The position numbers and the translations under genes are program-made. The notes under the pieces were generated by a model. That model did not search any database and had not been told where the DNA came from. It saw only the letters and a list, made by a program, of their open reading frames with translations. A stretch of 64,000 nucleotides of DNA from Rhodococcus coprophilus NBRC 100603 (lineage in GTDB: Bacteria; Actinomycetota; Actinomycetes; Mycobacteriales; Mycobacteriaceae), in the NCBI RefSeq assembly GCF_001895045.1, contig NZ_BDAM01000010.1:124001-188000 (forward strand), written 5' to 3'. Shown here piece after piece: positions 48,782 through 57,524 of this stretch. The first letter of the stretch is position 1, and each line of letters starts with the position of its first letter.

Positions 48782-50071
48782 GTGCCCGTGAGTCACGGAC
48801 ACGGACACGGCCACTTCGAGGGCCCCGCCCCACTGGGCCCCCTCGCCGCGAGAATCGTCATCGGATTGCTGACGGTGATCGGCGCAGTCGTTCTCCTCGG
48901 CACTGTGCTGCTCTGGCCGAGCAGTCCATCCATCGAGGTTCCGGCACCGTTCCAGACCACCGGGGGCGACGCGGTGGTCACCGAAGCCGGAACGATCGTC
49001 GAGCAGGGGCCCGGTGCGTGCGGCAGTCCGTCGTCCGGACGTGTGTTCCCGGACGACCCGCTTCCGCCGCCCGCCGGCGGGGCCTACGAGTGCGAGCGCA
49101 GCATCATCTCGATCGAGTCCGGCCCCAACGCCGGCGCCTTCACTCTGCTCGAGGTCGTTCCCGGCCCGGGCCAGCCCGAACTGAGCGCCGGCGACGAGAT
49201 CCGGATCGTCCGCCAGACCGACCCGACCGGTGCCACCCAGTACTCGTTCTACGATTTCGCGCGTGGCCTGCCGCTCGGCCTGATCATCGCGACCTTCGCA
49301 ATCGTGATCGTCGCCGTCGCCCGCTGGCGCGGCTTGCGGGCACTCATCGGTCTCGGTGTGGCCTTCGCAGTGCTCGTCATGTTCATGCTCCCCGCGCTGC
49401 TCGACGGAAAACCGGCGGTCCCCGTCGCACTGGTCGGCGGCGCGCTGATCCTCTATGCCGTGCTGTATCTCGCACACGGGGTCAACCTGCGCACCAGTTC
49501 TGCGTTGCTCGGCACACTCGCCTCGATGGCACTCGCCGCCTTGCTGTCGTACGTCGCGATCCGGATGACCCATCTGACGGGCCTGTCCGAAGAACAGAAC
49601 ACCGACGTCCAGATGTACATCGGTACCGTGTCCATCAGCGGGCTGCTTCTGGCGGGCTTCATCATCGGCTCGCTAGGTGTGCTCAACGACGTCACGATCA
49701 CGCAGGCGTCGTCGGCGTTCGAACTGGCCGCCCTGGATCCGCGCGCGTCGCGCCGGGAGATCTTCGGATCCGCGATGCGGGTGGGCCGCGATCACATCGC
49801 GAGCACCGTCTACACGCTCGTCCTCGCCTACGCGGGTGGCGCGTTGCCGCTGCTGTTGCTCTTCTCCGTCGCGGGCCGGTCGATCTCCGACGTGGTCACC
49901 GGCGACGCGGTGGCAGTCGAGATCGTGCGTGCCTGCGTCGGTGGCATTGCTCTCGCGCTCTCGGTCCCGCTCACCACAGCGATCGCCGCCGTCCTGTCGC
50001 GGGCCGGGAGCCCGGCCGTGGCGCCCGGCCGCCACTCCCGCGCGACGGGCAACGGGGATCCCGGCCGGTAG
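48782..50071 (+). CDS. YibE/F-like multi-pass membrane protein
   Basis: The protein has about 429 residues. It starts with a His/Gly stretch (SHGHGHGHFEG), then one membrane helix, an extracytoplasmic domain of about 110 residues (AFTLLEVVPGPGQPELSAGDEIRIV) and about seven helices. The family-typical segments are GLPLGLIIATFAIVIVAVARWRGLRALIGL, GSLGVLNDVTITQASS and YTLVLAYAGGALPLLLLFS. YibE/F proteins are of unknown function. Two GTG codons (48782 and 48788) can start it, and AGGTGA upstream favours 48782. It ends 1 bp from the stop of the convergent Hsp70-like gene. Confidence 0.85.
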   Translation: MPVSHGHGHGHFEGPAPLGPLAARIVIGLLTVIGAVVLLGTVLLWPSSPSIEVPAPFQTTGGDAVVTEAGTIVEQGPGACGSPSSGRVFPDDPLPPPAGGAYECERSIISIESGPNAGAFTLLEVVPGPGQPELSAGDEIRIVRQTDPTGATQYSFYDFARGLPLGLIIATFAIVIVAVARWRGLRALIGLGVAFAVLVMFMLPALLDGKPAVPVALVGGALILYAVLYLAHGVNLRTSSALLGTLASMALAALLSYVAIRMTHLTGLSEEQNTDVQMYIGTVSISGLLLAGFIIGSLGVLNDVTITQASSAFELAALDPRASRREIFGSAMRVGRDHIASTVYTLVLAYAGGALPLLLLFSVAGRSISDVVTGDAVAVEIVRACVGGIALALSVPLTTAIAAVLSRAGSPAVAPGRHSRATGNGDPGR

Positions 50072-50072
50072 G

Positions 50073-51500
50073 TCACAAACCGGGGACGCGCAGCTCCGGG
50101 AGCCGGGGCAGTTCGATGGTCGGGAGCGGCGGCAAGGTCGGCACCGGGATGTTCAGACCCGGGATCTGCGGTTCCGGAGTCGGTTCCGGGGCCGGCGGCG
50201 GCGGCACCGGTCGCGGTTCGTACGTCGTGGACGTTTCGGGGGCGGTCGTCGTGGGAGTGACCGTCGCCGGCGACACGGCAGGCGCGGGCAGCGGCCGCGT
50301 CGACGATGTCGTCGGACGTTCGAACGACTGGGTCGGGCTCGTCCCACCGTCCGCGGGCGCCCCGAAGACGGAGTTCCCTGCGCTGAGCGCGATACCGATC
50401 ACCGCGACGACAGCCAGCGCCGACCCCGCCAGTCCCGCACCCGAAATCTGCTTGCCGCTGACCGCGGGTCCGCGCCACGACAATCCCGACCACCAGGTCT
50501 TCGCTTCGTCGTCCCTGATGATTTCCGGGGTCTTCTCCGGGGGACGCGTCGACACCGCCGCCGTCACCACCGGGATGCGGTCCGTCTCTTCACCGGTCGG
50601 CGCGGGTCGCGGGGGCACGATCCGGGTGAGCGGGCTGATCGGCTGCGACGACGGGGGTTTCGCGGCAACGATCGCGCCACCCTTCGCCAGCACGAGTTCG
50701 GGCTCGTGCGGCACCACCAGCGGCAACTTCAGCCACGACCGCAGTACCTCCTGCACCAGCGGCACGTGCGCTCCGCCCCCGAGCAGGACGACGGCCTCAG
50801 GGTTACGGTTCGACCGGGCGATGACGTTGTGCACGAACTGCGCCGACGATTCGACGCACTGGGAGATCAACGGGTCGAAGGTCTCGCGGGACATGAACAC
50901 CACACCGGCGGCTCCCGGCACCGCGACGGTGTCGGATTCGGAGAGCTTCTCTTTCGCCTGCCGGCACTGTGCCGACAACTCGTTGTCGGTAGTCGGATCG
51001 TCGGGGCGCCACACGCCGTTCGTGTCGAGCGCATGTTCGCGGATGGCATTGTCGAATACTCGGCCACCGATCGAATCGGTTCGTTCGGCCAGGACCTGTC
51101 CGGCCCGCAAGTCGACCACGGTCACCGTCAGGCCCGCGTCTCCGAGGTCGTAGAAGACCGCGGTGTTGCTGCCCAGCTCACCGGTCGCCTTCAGATAGGT
51201 CAGGGCCGCTTCGGGCTCGGACACCAGAGTGAACCGGTCGAGCTGCTCGACGGACATCGCGGCGCGCAGTCGGTCGGCCTGGGCCTGATCGCGGTAGACG
51301 AGGCCGACCGTCTCGATCGGATCGCCGGCCACGCCCGCCTGGAACAGCACACCGAGCGTGCTTGCCGCGAGCCGCGCCGGATCGTCTTTCCCCGTTTCCA
51401 CGACCTGGAATTGGAAGCCCGCCGAGGGCGCTGTCCGGTCGACCGGACGCACGATGCGGACGGCGCTTTCCCCCACGGTCACACCGAGAACCGAACTCAT
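50073..51500 (-). CDS. Membrane-anchored Hsp70-like (actin-fold) protein with proline-rich tail, second copy
   Basis: The protein has 475 residues. The N-terminal 300 residues form a divergent Hsp70-type nucleotide-binding domain: SSVLGVTVGESAVRIV (phosphate 1), LVSEPEAALTYL, VFYDLGDAGLTVTVVDL (phosphate 2), a GGRVFDNAIREHAL helix and VVLLGGGAHVPLVQEVL (adenosine motif). The phosphate-2 loop keeps D-x-G while phosphate 1 is altered. A linker leads to one transmembrane helix (GAGLAGSALAVVAVIGIALSAG) and a Pro/Thr-rich tail ending in repeated PxLPxL-type units. There is no substrate-binding domain. Same layout as the gene beside dnaK at 13668-15254. Function unknown, and envelope sensing or assembly is a guess. 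Confidence 0.87.
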   Translation of the reverse strand: MSSVLGVTVGESAVRIVRPVDRTAPSAGFQFQVVETGKDDPARLAASTLGVLFQAGVAGDPIETVGLVYRDQAQADRLRAAMSVEQLDRFTLVSEPEAALTYLKATGELGSNTAVFYDLGDAGLTVTVVDLRAGQVLAERTDSIGGRVFDNAIREHALDTNGVWRPDDPTTDNELSAQCRQAKEKLSESDTVAVPGAAGVVFMSRETFDPLISQCVESSAQFVHNVIARSNRNPEAVVLLGGGAHVPLVQEVLRSWLKLPLVVPHEPELVLAKGGAIVAAKPPSSQPISPLTRIVPPRPAPTGEETDRIPVVTAAVSTRPPEKTPEIIRDDEAKTWWSGLSWRGPAVSGKQISGAGLAGSALAVVAVIGIALSAGNSVFGAPADGGTSPTQSFERPTTSSTRPLPAPAVSPATVTPTTTAPETSTTYEPRPVPPPPAPEPTPEPQIPGLNIPVPTLPPLPTIELPRLPELRVPGL

Positions 51501-51657
51501 CAGCCGCCTTCGACAGTTGTTCGCGCCAGCCGCGTCTGCTCCCCCGGCGCCTTTCGAATCGCTCCGATGCTACCCAATGCCGGGGACGACGCCAGGGCCG
51601 GTCGAGGATCGGTGTTCGACTCCGGTCCGTCTCGGCGACGTCCCCTACGATCGGCGG

Positions 51658-52173
51658 ATGCGGATTCTCTTCGTGTGCACCGGAAACATCTGTCGCTCTC
51701 CTACCGCCGAAAGACTGACCACAGCATTTGCCGTCGAGTCGGGACGAGACGACCTCGACGCCCACAGTGCCGGCACCAGGGCCCTGGTGGGACACGGCAT
51801 GGAACCGACCGCCGCGCTCGTGTTGCAGCATCTCGGCGGCGATCCGGACGGCTTTGTCGCACGGCGCCTGACCCCGGCCATCGCGGAGGACGCCGACTTG
51901 ATCCTCACGATGAGCGAACAGCATCGGGGGGACGTGATCGAACTCGCACCGCGGATGATGCGCGTGACGTTCACGCTGCCGGAAGCCGTGCGTGTGCAGC
52001 AGAGTTCGGGCGCCGCGTCCGTCGCAGAACTGGCAGCGGCCCGAACGCAGTTCCCTGCGCCCGGGCCGGAAGACATCGTCGACCCGATCGGTCGTGACGA
52101 GGAGACGTTCGTCGAGGTCGGATCGGAGATCGCAGATCTGCTGCTACCCCTGCTCGCCCGAATCCGGAGCTGA
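51658..52173 (+). CDS. Low-molecular-weight protein tyrosine phosphatase (Wzb-like)
   Basis: The protein has 171 residues from the ATG at 51658. The frame is open upstream but homology starts at MRILFVCTGNICRSP, which holds the CX5R active site (C7, R13) and S14. The general acid Asp is in EDIVDPIG near residue 144. Such phosphatases remove phosphate from tyrosine kinases that control capsule or exopolysaccharide export. The convergent tyrosine kinase gene next door overlaps its 3' end by 30 bp, so the two are a likely kinase/phosphatase pair. Confidence 0.9.
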   Translation: MRILFVCTGNICRSPTAERLTTAFAVESGRDDLDAHSAGTRALVGHGMEPTAALVLQHLGGDPDGFVARRLTPAIAEDADLILTMSEQHRGDVIELAPRMMRVTFTLPEAVRVQQSSGAASVAELAAARTQFPAPGPEDIVDPIGRDEETFVEVGSEIADLLLPLLARIRS

Positions 52174-53745
52174 ACCGGTGGCCGGGCGCGGTGGCTTGTG
52201 GACCGCAGGCCACGACTCCAGCGGTTGATGGTTTTCCTTGGAGTGGCGTCCCGCAGGCCCGACCGGCCCGGTCAGCCTTCTGCCGTTGCCCGGTGCGTGT
52301 CGATGCGGGGCAGGCGGATCGATGGCCGGGCCGGGGACCGCCGGATCTTCGACAGCCTGCTTGGGTGCCGCCCCAGCGGCGTGCGCCCTCTCGGCGTCGT
52401 AGTAGTACCGGTACTCGTACGACGCGCCGCGTCCCTTCGCCGGAACCATCGTGAGAATCGTTCCGAGGAGTGTCGCGTCGACCGCTTTCAGGTTGCCGAT
52501 CGCGCGGCCGAACTGGTCGCGGGTGGTCTTCCCGTACCGTGCGATGACCAGAGCACCGTCGGCGATGCGTGTGAGGATCGCCGCGTCGGTGACGGGCAGC
52601 AACGGCGGCGCATCGATGACGACATAGTCGAACCGGGACCGGAGATCGGTGACGACCTCCTCGGTATGTGCCGATCCGAGCAACTCCGAGGGGTTCGGCG
52701 GCAGCGCACCGGCGGCAAGCACCCACAGCGAGTCGAAGCGTGTCGACTGCAGCACGTCGTCGAGCGACGCCTGGTGCGCCAGAACCGTCGACAGCCCGGC
52801 GTCGCCCAAGGCACCGAGATACTTCGACACCCGAGGCCGGCGGAGGTCGGCCTCGACGAGCACCACCGGCTTGCCCGCTTCCGCCAGTACGAGGGCGGTG
52901 TTGATGGCCGTTGTCGTCTTGCCTTCGGTCGGGACCGAACTGGTGAAGACCAGTACGCGCGGAGGGTTGTCCACCTCGAGGAACTGCAGGTTGGTGCGCA
53001 GTTTCCGGTATGCCTCGGCGTCACCGCTGTGCGAGTCGGCGAACGTGATGGCCGGCGCTTCGTGCCGCGCTTTCTCCATCGGAATGACGCCCACGACGCC
53101 CGTGCCGGCGATCTCCTCGATGGTGTTGCGGTCCTTGACGGTGTTGTCGAGCCGGTCGCGCAGCACAGCAAGCGCGATGCCGAGCAACAGCCCCACCGCG
53201 AGGCCGAGCGCGACATTGCGGCTGGTCTTCGGGACGACCGGCGTCGACGGGGTGGCGGCGTACTGCTCGACGACCACCCGCGCGGTGGGCTCGCCACCCG
53301 ATTCGGGCGTTTCGAGTTCGCGTGCCATGACCACGAATTCGTCCGACAGCGCGTTCGCGAGATCGCGAGCCCGCTCAGGCGATTCGTCGGTCACCGTGGT
53401 GTCGATGAGGACGGTATCCGGTGTGGACGACGCCGTGACGCGGGCGGCGAGTTCGCCCGGCGTCATATCCATGATGCCGAGTTCGTCGAGTGCCCGCTCG
53501 GCGAGGGTGGTTCCGGCCAGCAATTCTGTGTAGGACGCCACGCGCTGCTGCGAGAACAGGTTGCCCTGGTAGATCTCCTGGACCGACGCGCCCGACGTCG
53601 TCGACACGAACAGTCTGGTCCTCGCTTCGTACTGCGGCGTCGTGAGCAGTGACACGGTGAGTGCGGCGAGCCCCGCCACGACGGTCACCACCACGATGAT
53701 CTTCCAGCGCGCCTGAAGAATTCGCACGTAGTCGTGTACTTCCAT
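52144..53745 (-). CDS. Wzc-like polysaccharide co-polymerase / tyrosine autokinase
   Basis: The protein has 533 residues. An N-terminal Wzz domain lies between two membrane helices (about 14-36 and 178-196). The cytoplasmic BY-kinase has Walker A at 269-277 (SSVPTEGKT), Walker A' at 295-303 (VLVEADLRR) and Walker B at 374-380 (YVVIDAP). A tyrosine cluster (YEYRYYY, 443-449) offers autophosphorylation sites, followed by an unusual Pro/His-rich tail of about 75 residues. It regulates chain length and export of surface polysaccharide. GGGAGG lies ahead of the ATG. The far 3' end overlaps the convergent phosphatase gene. Confidence 0.92.
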   Translation of the reverse strand: MEVHDYVRILQARWKIIVVVTVVAGLAALTVSLLTTPQYEARTRLFVSTTSGASVQEIYQGNLFSQQRVASYTELLAGTTLAERALDELGIMDMTPGELAARVTASSTPDTVLIDTTVTDESPERARDLANALSDEFVVMARELETPESGGEPTARVVVEQYAATPSTPVVPKTSRNVALGLAVGLLLGIALAVLRDRLDNTVKDRNTIEEIAGTGVVGVIPMEKARHEAPAITFADSHSGDAEAYRKLRTNLQFLEVDNPPRVLVFTSSVPTEGKTTTAINTALVLAEAGKPVVLVEADLRRPRVSKYLGALGDAGLSTVLAHQASLDDVLQSTRFDSLWVLAAGALPPNPSELLGSAHTEEVVTDLRSRFDYVVIDAPPLLPVTDAAILTRIADGALVIARYGKTTRDQFGRAIGNLKAVDATLLGTILTMVPAKGRGASYEYRYYYDAERAHAAGAAPKQAVEDPAVPGPAIDPPAPHRHAPGNGRRLTGPVGPAGRHSKENHQPLESWPAVHKPPRPATGSAPDSGEQG

Positions 53746-54316
53746 CAGGCCGCCTCCCTCGTTGCAGTGCCAGTGCGCTGACTCCCTGCCGGCACTGCGT
53801 GGAAGTTTCCGAGATCGGCTGCGGCAATGTATAACTCGATGTCGCCGTCACAGCGCCCGCCGAGATCGAGGGTGCGCCCGGCGTACCCCCACGACAGGCC
53901 GCTCACGGAGCGCACACAGAAGACGGGTGGGGGTCGAGTCGCTTAGAGAACTGCTGCGTCATCCAGCGGTGCGGTGCTGCCCCCGGGCGAACGAGTACAC
54001 CGCGCAATCCCATGTCGTGCGCCGAAATGAACAGAATGTACGAATTCGATTCCTTGCGCATACCAGAGACCCCGCCGGCTCGAGGACAGCGGAAACGTTG
54101 CACCGCACCGTCACCTTGCCCGATATGACAGTTCCGATCGGTCGCCGAGCGACTTACACCCTGATCATCCCCGCTCGAATTGCCCGGATCTCCCGACTCT
54201 CATGTCTCGATCGATATCCGAAGTGTACTTACGGATACCGATCGGTACCACGTGAATGAACGGCCGATAGAAAGTCGGGCTATCGTCTTTACCGGAACCG
54301 ATGAAGGGGTTCGAGC
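53746..54316. other. 571-bp divergent intergenic region between the kinase and DUF4012 genes
   Basis: No protein gene is supported; open frames here have no ribosome-binding site and look like chance. The right part is AT-richer and contains a near-perfect palindrome at 54215-54237. Long leader transcripts are possible. No known RNA family is recognised. Confidence 0.6.
54215..54237. promoter_or_regulatory. Near-perfect 23-bp palindrome upstream of the DUF4012 gene
   Basis: TATCCG-AAGT (54215-54224) and ACTT-A-CGGATA (54227-54237) are inverted arms interrupted by a single unpaired A. It lies 80 nt before the start codon and is a candidate operator for the exopolysaccharide locus. Confidence 0.45.
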
Positions 54317-56149
54317 GTGAACGATGCTACCCGTGAGCCGGAATCGGCCGATGCGGGTCGGCGCAGGGTTCGCCGCCGGCTGTCCGACGAGGAAATCGTT
54401 GCTCGACGCAAGAAACGTCGTCGAGTCCGGATCGTCGGCGGTGCAGCACTTCTCGTCGCCGTCGGCTTCGTCGGCTGGCTGGGATACGAGGGGCTGCAGG
54501 CAAGATCGGACCTCGAGAAGGCCCAGGCCTTCGCGATGCAGGCCAAAGACGCACTGCTGTCGGGAGATACCCAGACGGCACCACGAGCGGCCGACGATGC
54601 CGATCGATATGCCCGAAAAGCCCAGAATTCCGTCGATTCATTTCCCTGGCGACTTACTTCCACTGTTCCGTTCATAGGAGATCCGCTCGACTCCACCCGT
54701 CAGATGACCGCGATCGTGAGCGGTCTGACGCAGGACGTTCTGCGGCCTGCGGTGGACGCGGGCAGCGCGGTCGCACCCGATCAGTTGATTCTCGAAGGCG
54801 CCCGGATCAACCTCACGGCACTGCGCGACGCCGCACCCGTCCTCGAAACCACTGCTGCCGCGATCACCGATCTCGACGCGCAGGCCCAGGCGGTCGACAG
54901 CACCTACGTCGGGCCGATCGACGACGCGCGCGTGCAACTCCAGGAGCAAGTGTCCGAATTGTCTGGGCTGCTGAACAATACGGCCACCGCCGCAAACATC
55001 GCGCCGGCAATGCTCGGCGCAGACGGACCACGGAGTTACTTCGTCGGCTTTCAGACCAATGCCGAGGCCCGAGGCACGGGTGGTCTGCTGGGTGGCTTCG
55101 GAGTAGCAAGAGCGGTCGACGGTGCCGTCAGCGTCGCCGACGTCACGAGCAACCGCGAGTTTCGATTCGACTACGCACCCATCGATCTCGGACCCGAATT
55201 CCAACAGGCATACGGTCGCAGCCGCCCCACGCAAGACTTTCGTAACAGCAACATCAGCAGTCATTTCCCTTACGCCGGACAGATCTGGCAGTCGATGTGG
55301 CAGCAGGAAACCGGCGAAAAGGTCGACGGCGCAATCGCCACCGACCCCGTCGCGCTGAGCTACGTCCTCGAGGTGGTGGGCGACGTGACATTGCCCGACG
55401 GGGAGACGATCACAGCGGACAATGTCGTGGAGTCGACGGAGTCGACCGCGTACACGCGGTTCGGGGACGACCAGGCCGCGCGGAAGAACTATCTGGAGAC
55501 TGTCGCACATGCAGTTGTTCAGAAACTGGCCGGCAGTATTTCGCGTCCCCAAGCACTCCTCGAGGCACTCGGTCGCGCCGCAGGAGAGGGACGCCTCGCC
55601 GTCTGGAGTTCGGTACCGGAAGAACAGGAAGTGCTGGCGAGAGTTCCCCGCGGACAAATCGTTCCCGACGATCCCGCCCCCTACGCCGGCGTGGTGATCA
55701 ACAACCTCGGGGGCAACAAACTCGACTACTACCTGGAGCGAGAGATCCTGTATACCGCCGGACCGTGCGAAGGCGAGACCCGCGATTCGTCCGTCACTGT
55801 GCGCCTCACCAACACCCTCCCCGCAGGTGACTACACCGATTACGTCGCGGGGATGTTCGACAATCCGGTCGGCGCACCCGTGGGCACCAACCTTTCGGAT
55901 GTGGGATTACTTGCTACGCAGGGCGCCACGCTGAAAAAGGTGACCGTCGACGGCGACCCGGCCTTCGGAATCGGAGGCAAGGAACGCGGGCACCCGAAGT
56001 TCAGTGTGCAGGTGCCGGTGCGCTCCGGGGAAACGGTCGAAGTTGTCTATGAACTCGCTGAGCCGGTCGCTCCCGGCGAACCGCGTGTACCGCTCCAGCC
56101 GTTGGTCGATCGGCCAGGTCTCGAGGTCGATGTGCCACCTTGCAATTGA
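54317..56149 (+). CDS. DUF4012-domain membrane protein of the exopolysaccharide locus
   Basis: The protein has 610 residues. A basic cytoplasmic N-terminus (RRRVRRRLSDEEIVARRKKRRR) precedes one transmembrane helix (VGGAALLVAVGFVGWLGYEGL, with some coiled-coil after it), then a large extracytoplasmic DUF4012 region. Recognisable blocks are YFVGFQTNAEARGTGGLLGGFG, GQIWQSMWQQETGEKVDGAIATDPVALSYVLEVVG and VVINNLGGNKLDYYLERE. Function of the family is unknown, and members often lie in polysaccharide clusters of actinobacteria. GTG at 54317 follows AAGGGG. The next gene starts 44 bp downstream. Confidence 0.87.
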   Translation: MNDATREPESADAGRRRVRRRLSDEEIVARRKKRRRVRIVGGAALLVAVGFVGWLGYEGLQARSDLEKAQAFAMQAKDALLSGDTQTAPRAADDADRYARKAQNSVDSFPWRLTSTVPFIGDPLDSTRQMTAIVSGLTQDVLRPAVDAGSAVAPDQLILEGARINLTALRDAAPVLETTAAAITDLDAQAQAVDSTYVGPIDDARVQLQEQVSELSGLLNNTATAANIAPAMLGADGPRSYFVGFQTNAEARGTGGLLGGFGVARAVDGAVSVADVTSNREFRFDYAPIDLGPEFQQAYGRSRPTQDFRNSNISSHFPYAGQIWQSMWQQETGEKVDGAIATDPVALSYVLEVVGDVTLPDGETITADNVVESTESTAYTRFGDDQAARKNYLETVAHAVVQKLAGSISRPQALLEALGRAAGEGRLAVWSSVPEEQEVLARVPRGQIVPDDPAPYAGVVINNLGGNKLDYYLEREILYTAGPCEGETRDSSVTVRLTNTLPAGDYTDYVAGMFDNPVGAPVGTNLSDVGLLATQGATLKKVTVDGDPAFGIGGKERGHPKFSVQVPVRSGETVEVVYELAEPVAPGEPRVPLQPLVDRPGLEVDVPPCN

Positions 56150-56193
56150 GGTCGATCGCGCCTCTTTCGACCCTGCGGAGATCGGAAAACACC

Positions 56194-57300
56194 ATGAAGA
56201 AGTCGGTCGTCATCATCGGTACCCGCGGGTACCCCAGTTACTACGGCGGGTTCGAGACTCTGGTCAGGAACCTCGCGCCTTTCCTTTCCGCGAGGGGCTG
56301 GGAGGTAACGGTTTACGGCCGTGAAGGCGCGACCGAGGACCATGACTCCGGGCGTGATCCGTCTGTCAGGACCGTCCTCACCAGGGGCATCGATTCGAAG
56401 TCGCTCAGCACGCTCTCGTACGGACTCACTTCCAGCATCCACGCAGCGGTTACCCGTCCCGACGTCGCACTGGTCATGAACGTGGCAAACGGATATTGGC
56501 TTCCGATTCTCAAGTCGCGCCGCATCCCCACCGTAGTGAATGTCGACGGCATCGAATGGGACCGTGCGAAGTGGGGCAAGAAGGCAAGAACCGCGTTCAA
56601 GCTGGGTGCCCACCTCACCGCGAAGTTCGGCGACCGGATCGTTGTCGACTCACACGAGATCGAAAGGCGCTGGTGGGAGGACTTCCACCGCAGCGGGGAT
56701 TTCATTCCCTATGGAGGCTCCGACCCGGGACCATTGCAATCGGTCGACGGTCTTACACCGGGAGGATACGCGTTGATGGTGGCACGGTTCGTGGAAGAAA
56801 ACACGGTCGAAGCGTTCTTCGAAGCTGCGGAGGACATCTCCACGGATTGGGAAGTGGTGATCGTCGGGTCATCGGGTTACGGAGGGAAACTCGATCTACG
56901 AGCAGAGCAGCTGTCGAAAAACTCTCCCCGAATCCACTGGATGGGACATATCAGCGACGACCAGAAGTTGTTCTCGCTTTGGCAGAACTCCGGAGCGTAC
57001 TTCCACGGGCACAGCGTCGGCGGAACCAACCCGGCATTGGTGCAGGCGATGGCTTGCGGCGCACCGATCGTCGCACGCGACACTGTGTTCAACCGTGAGG
57101 TGCTGGGCGACTCCGGACGATTCGTTTCGCCCACACCGAGCGCAATCACCGCCTCGATTCGCTCGCTGCTCGGCGACAACGACCGGCAGGCCGAGTTGCG
57201 CAGAAGTGCGCGAGACCGCCAGGCAGCGGAGTACACATGGGACATCGTGTGTAAGGCATATGAGACATCACTCCTCGATGCCTTGTTCTCGACGTTGTAG
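56194..57300 (+). CDS. Glycosyltransferase with N-terminal DUF1972 domain (GT4-like)
   Basis: The protein has 368 residues from the ATG at 56194 (MKKSVVIIGTRGYPSYYGGFETLVRNLAPFL is the classical start of this family). Members include rhamnosyltransferases of capsule clusters. The C-terminal Rossmann half has the donor-binding segment YFHGHSVGGTNPALVQAMACGAPIVA. It uses a nucleotide-sugar donor on a lipid-linked glycan at the cytoplasmic membrane. Sugar and acceptor cannot be predicted. It is cotranscribed with the DUF4012 gene. Confidence 0.87.
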   Translation: MKKSVVIIGTRGYPSYYGGFETLVRNLAPFLSARGWEVTVYGREGATEDHDSGRDPSVRTVLTRGIDSKSLSTLSYGLTSSIHAAVTRPDVALVMNVANGYWLPILKSRRIPTVVNVDGIEWDRAKWGKKARTAFKLGAHLTAKFGDRIVVDSHEIERRWWEDFHRSGDFIPYGGSDPGPLQSVDGLTPGGYALMVARFVEENTVEAFFEAAEDISTDWEVVIVGSSGYGGKLDLRAEQLSKNSPRIHWMGHISDDQKLFSLWQNSGAYFHGHSVGGTNPALVQAMACGAPIVARDTVFNREVLGDSGRFVSPTPSAITASIRSLLGDNDRQAELRRSARDRQAAEYTWDIVCKAYETSLLDALFSTL

Positions 57301-57524
57301 GGGCGCCGCGTGTCCGGTTCCGGAGATTCCCGACTTCTGGGAGTAACACAGCACCCACCAACCCGGCCACGACAATCAAAAAGACTGCCAGGTTAATTCG
57401 GGTTGACTACCACCTAATTCTGAAGGACCTCTTGATTGTCCACACGTTCCAGTCACCGATCGATAACGAATCACGACGCCAGCGTTCAACCAACGATCTC
57501 GACCACGAACCCTGACGGCGGAAA

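Noticed and set aside
53762-54259. A 165-codon frame in the gap before the DUF4012 gene
   Set aside because: No ribosome-binding site, Arg/Cys-rich composition typical of chance frames in GC-rich DNA, and it contains the palindrome and promoter region.
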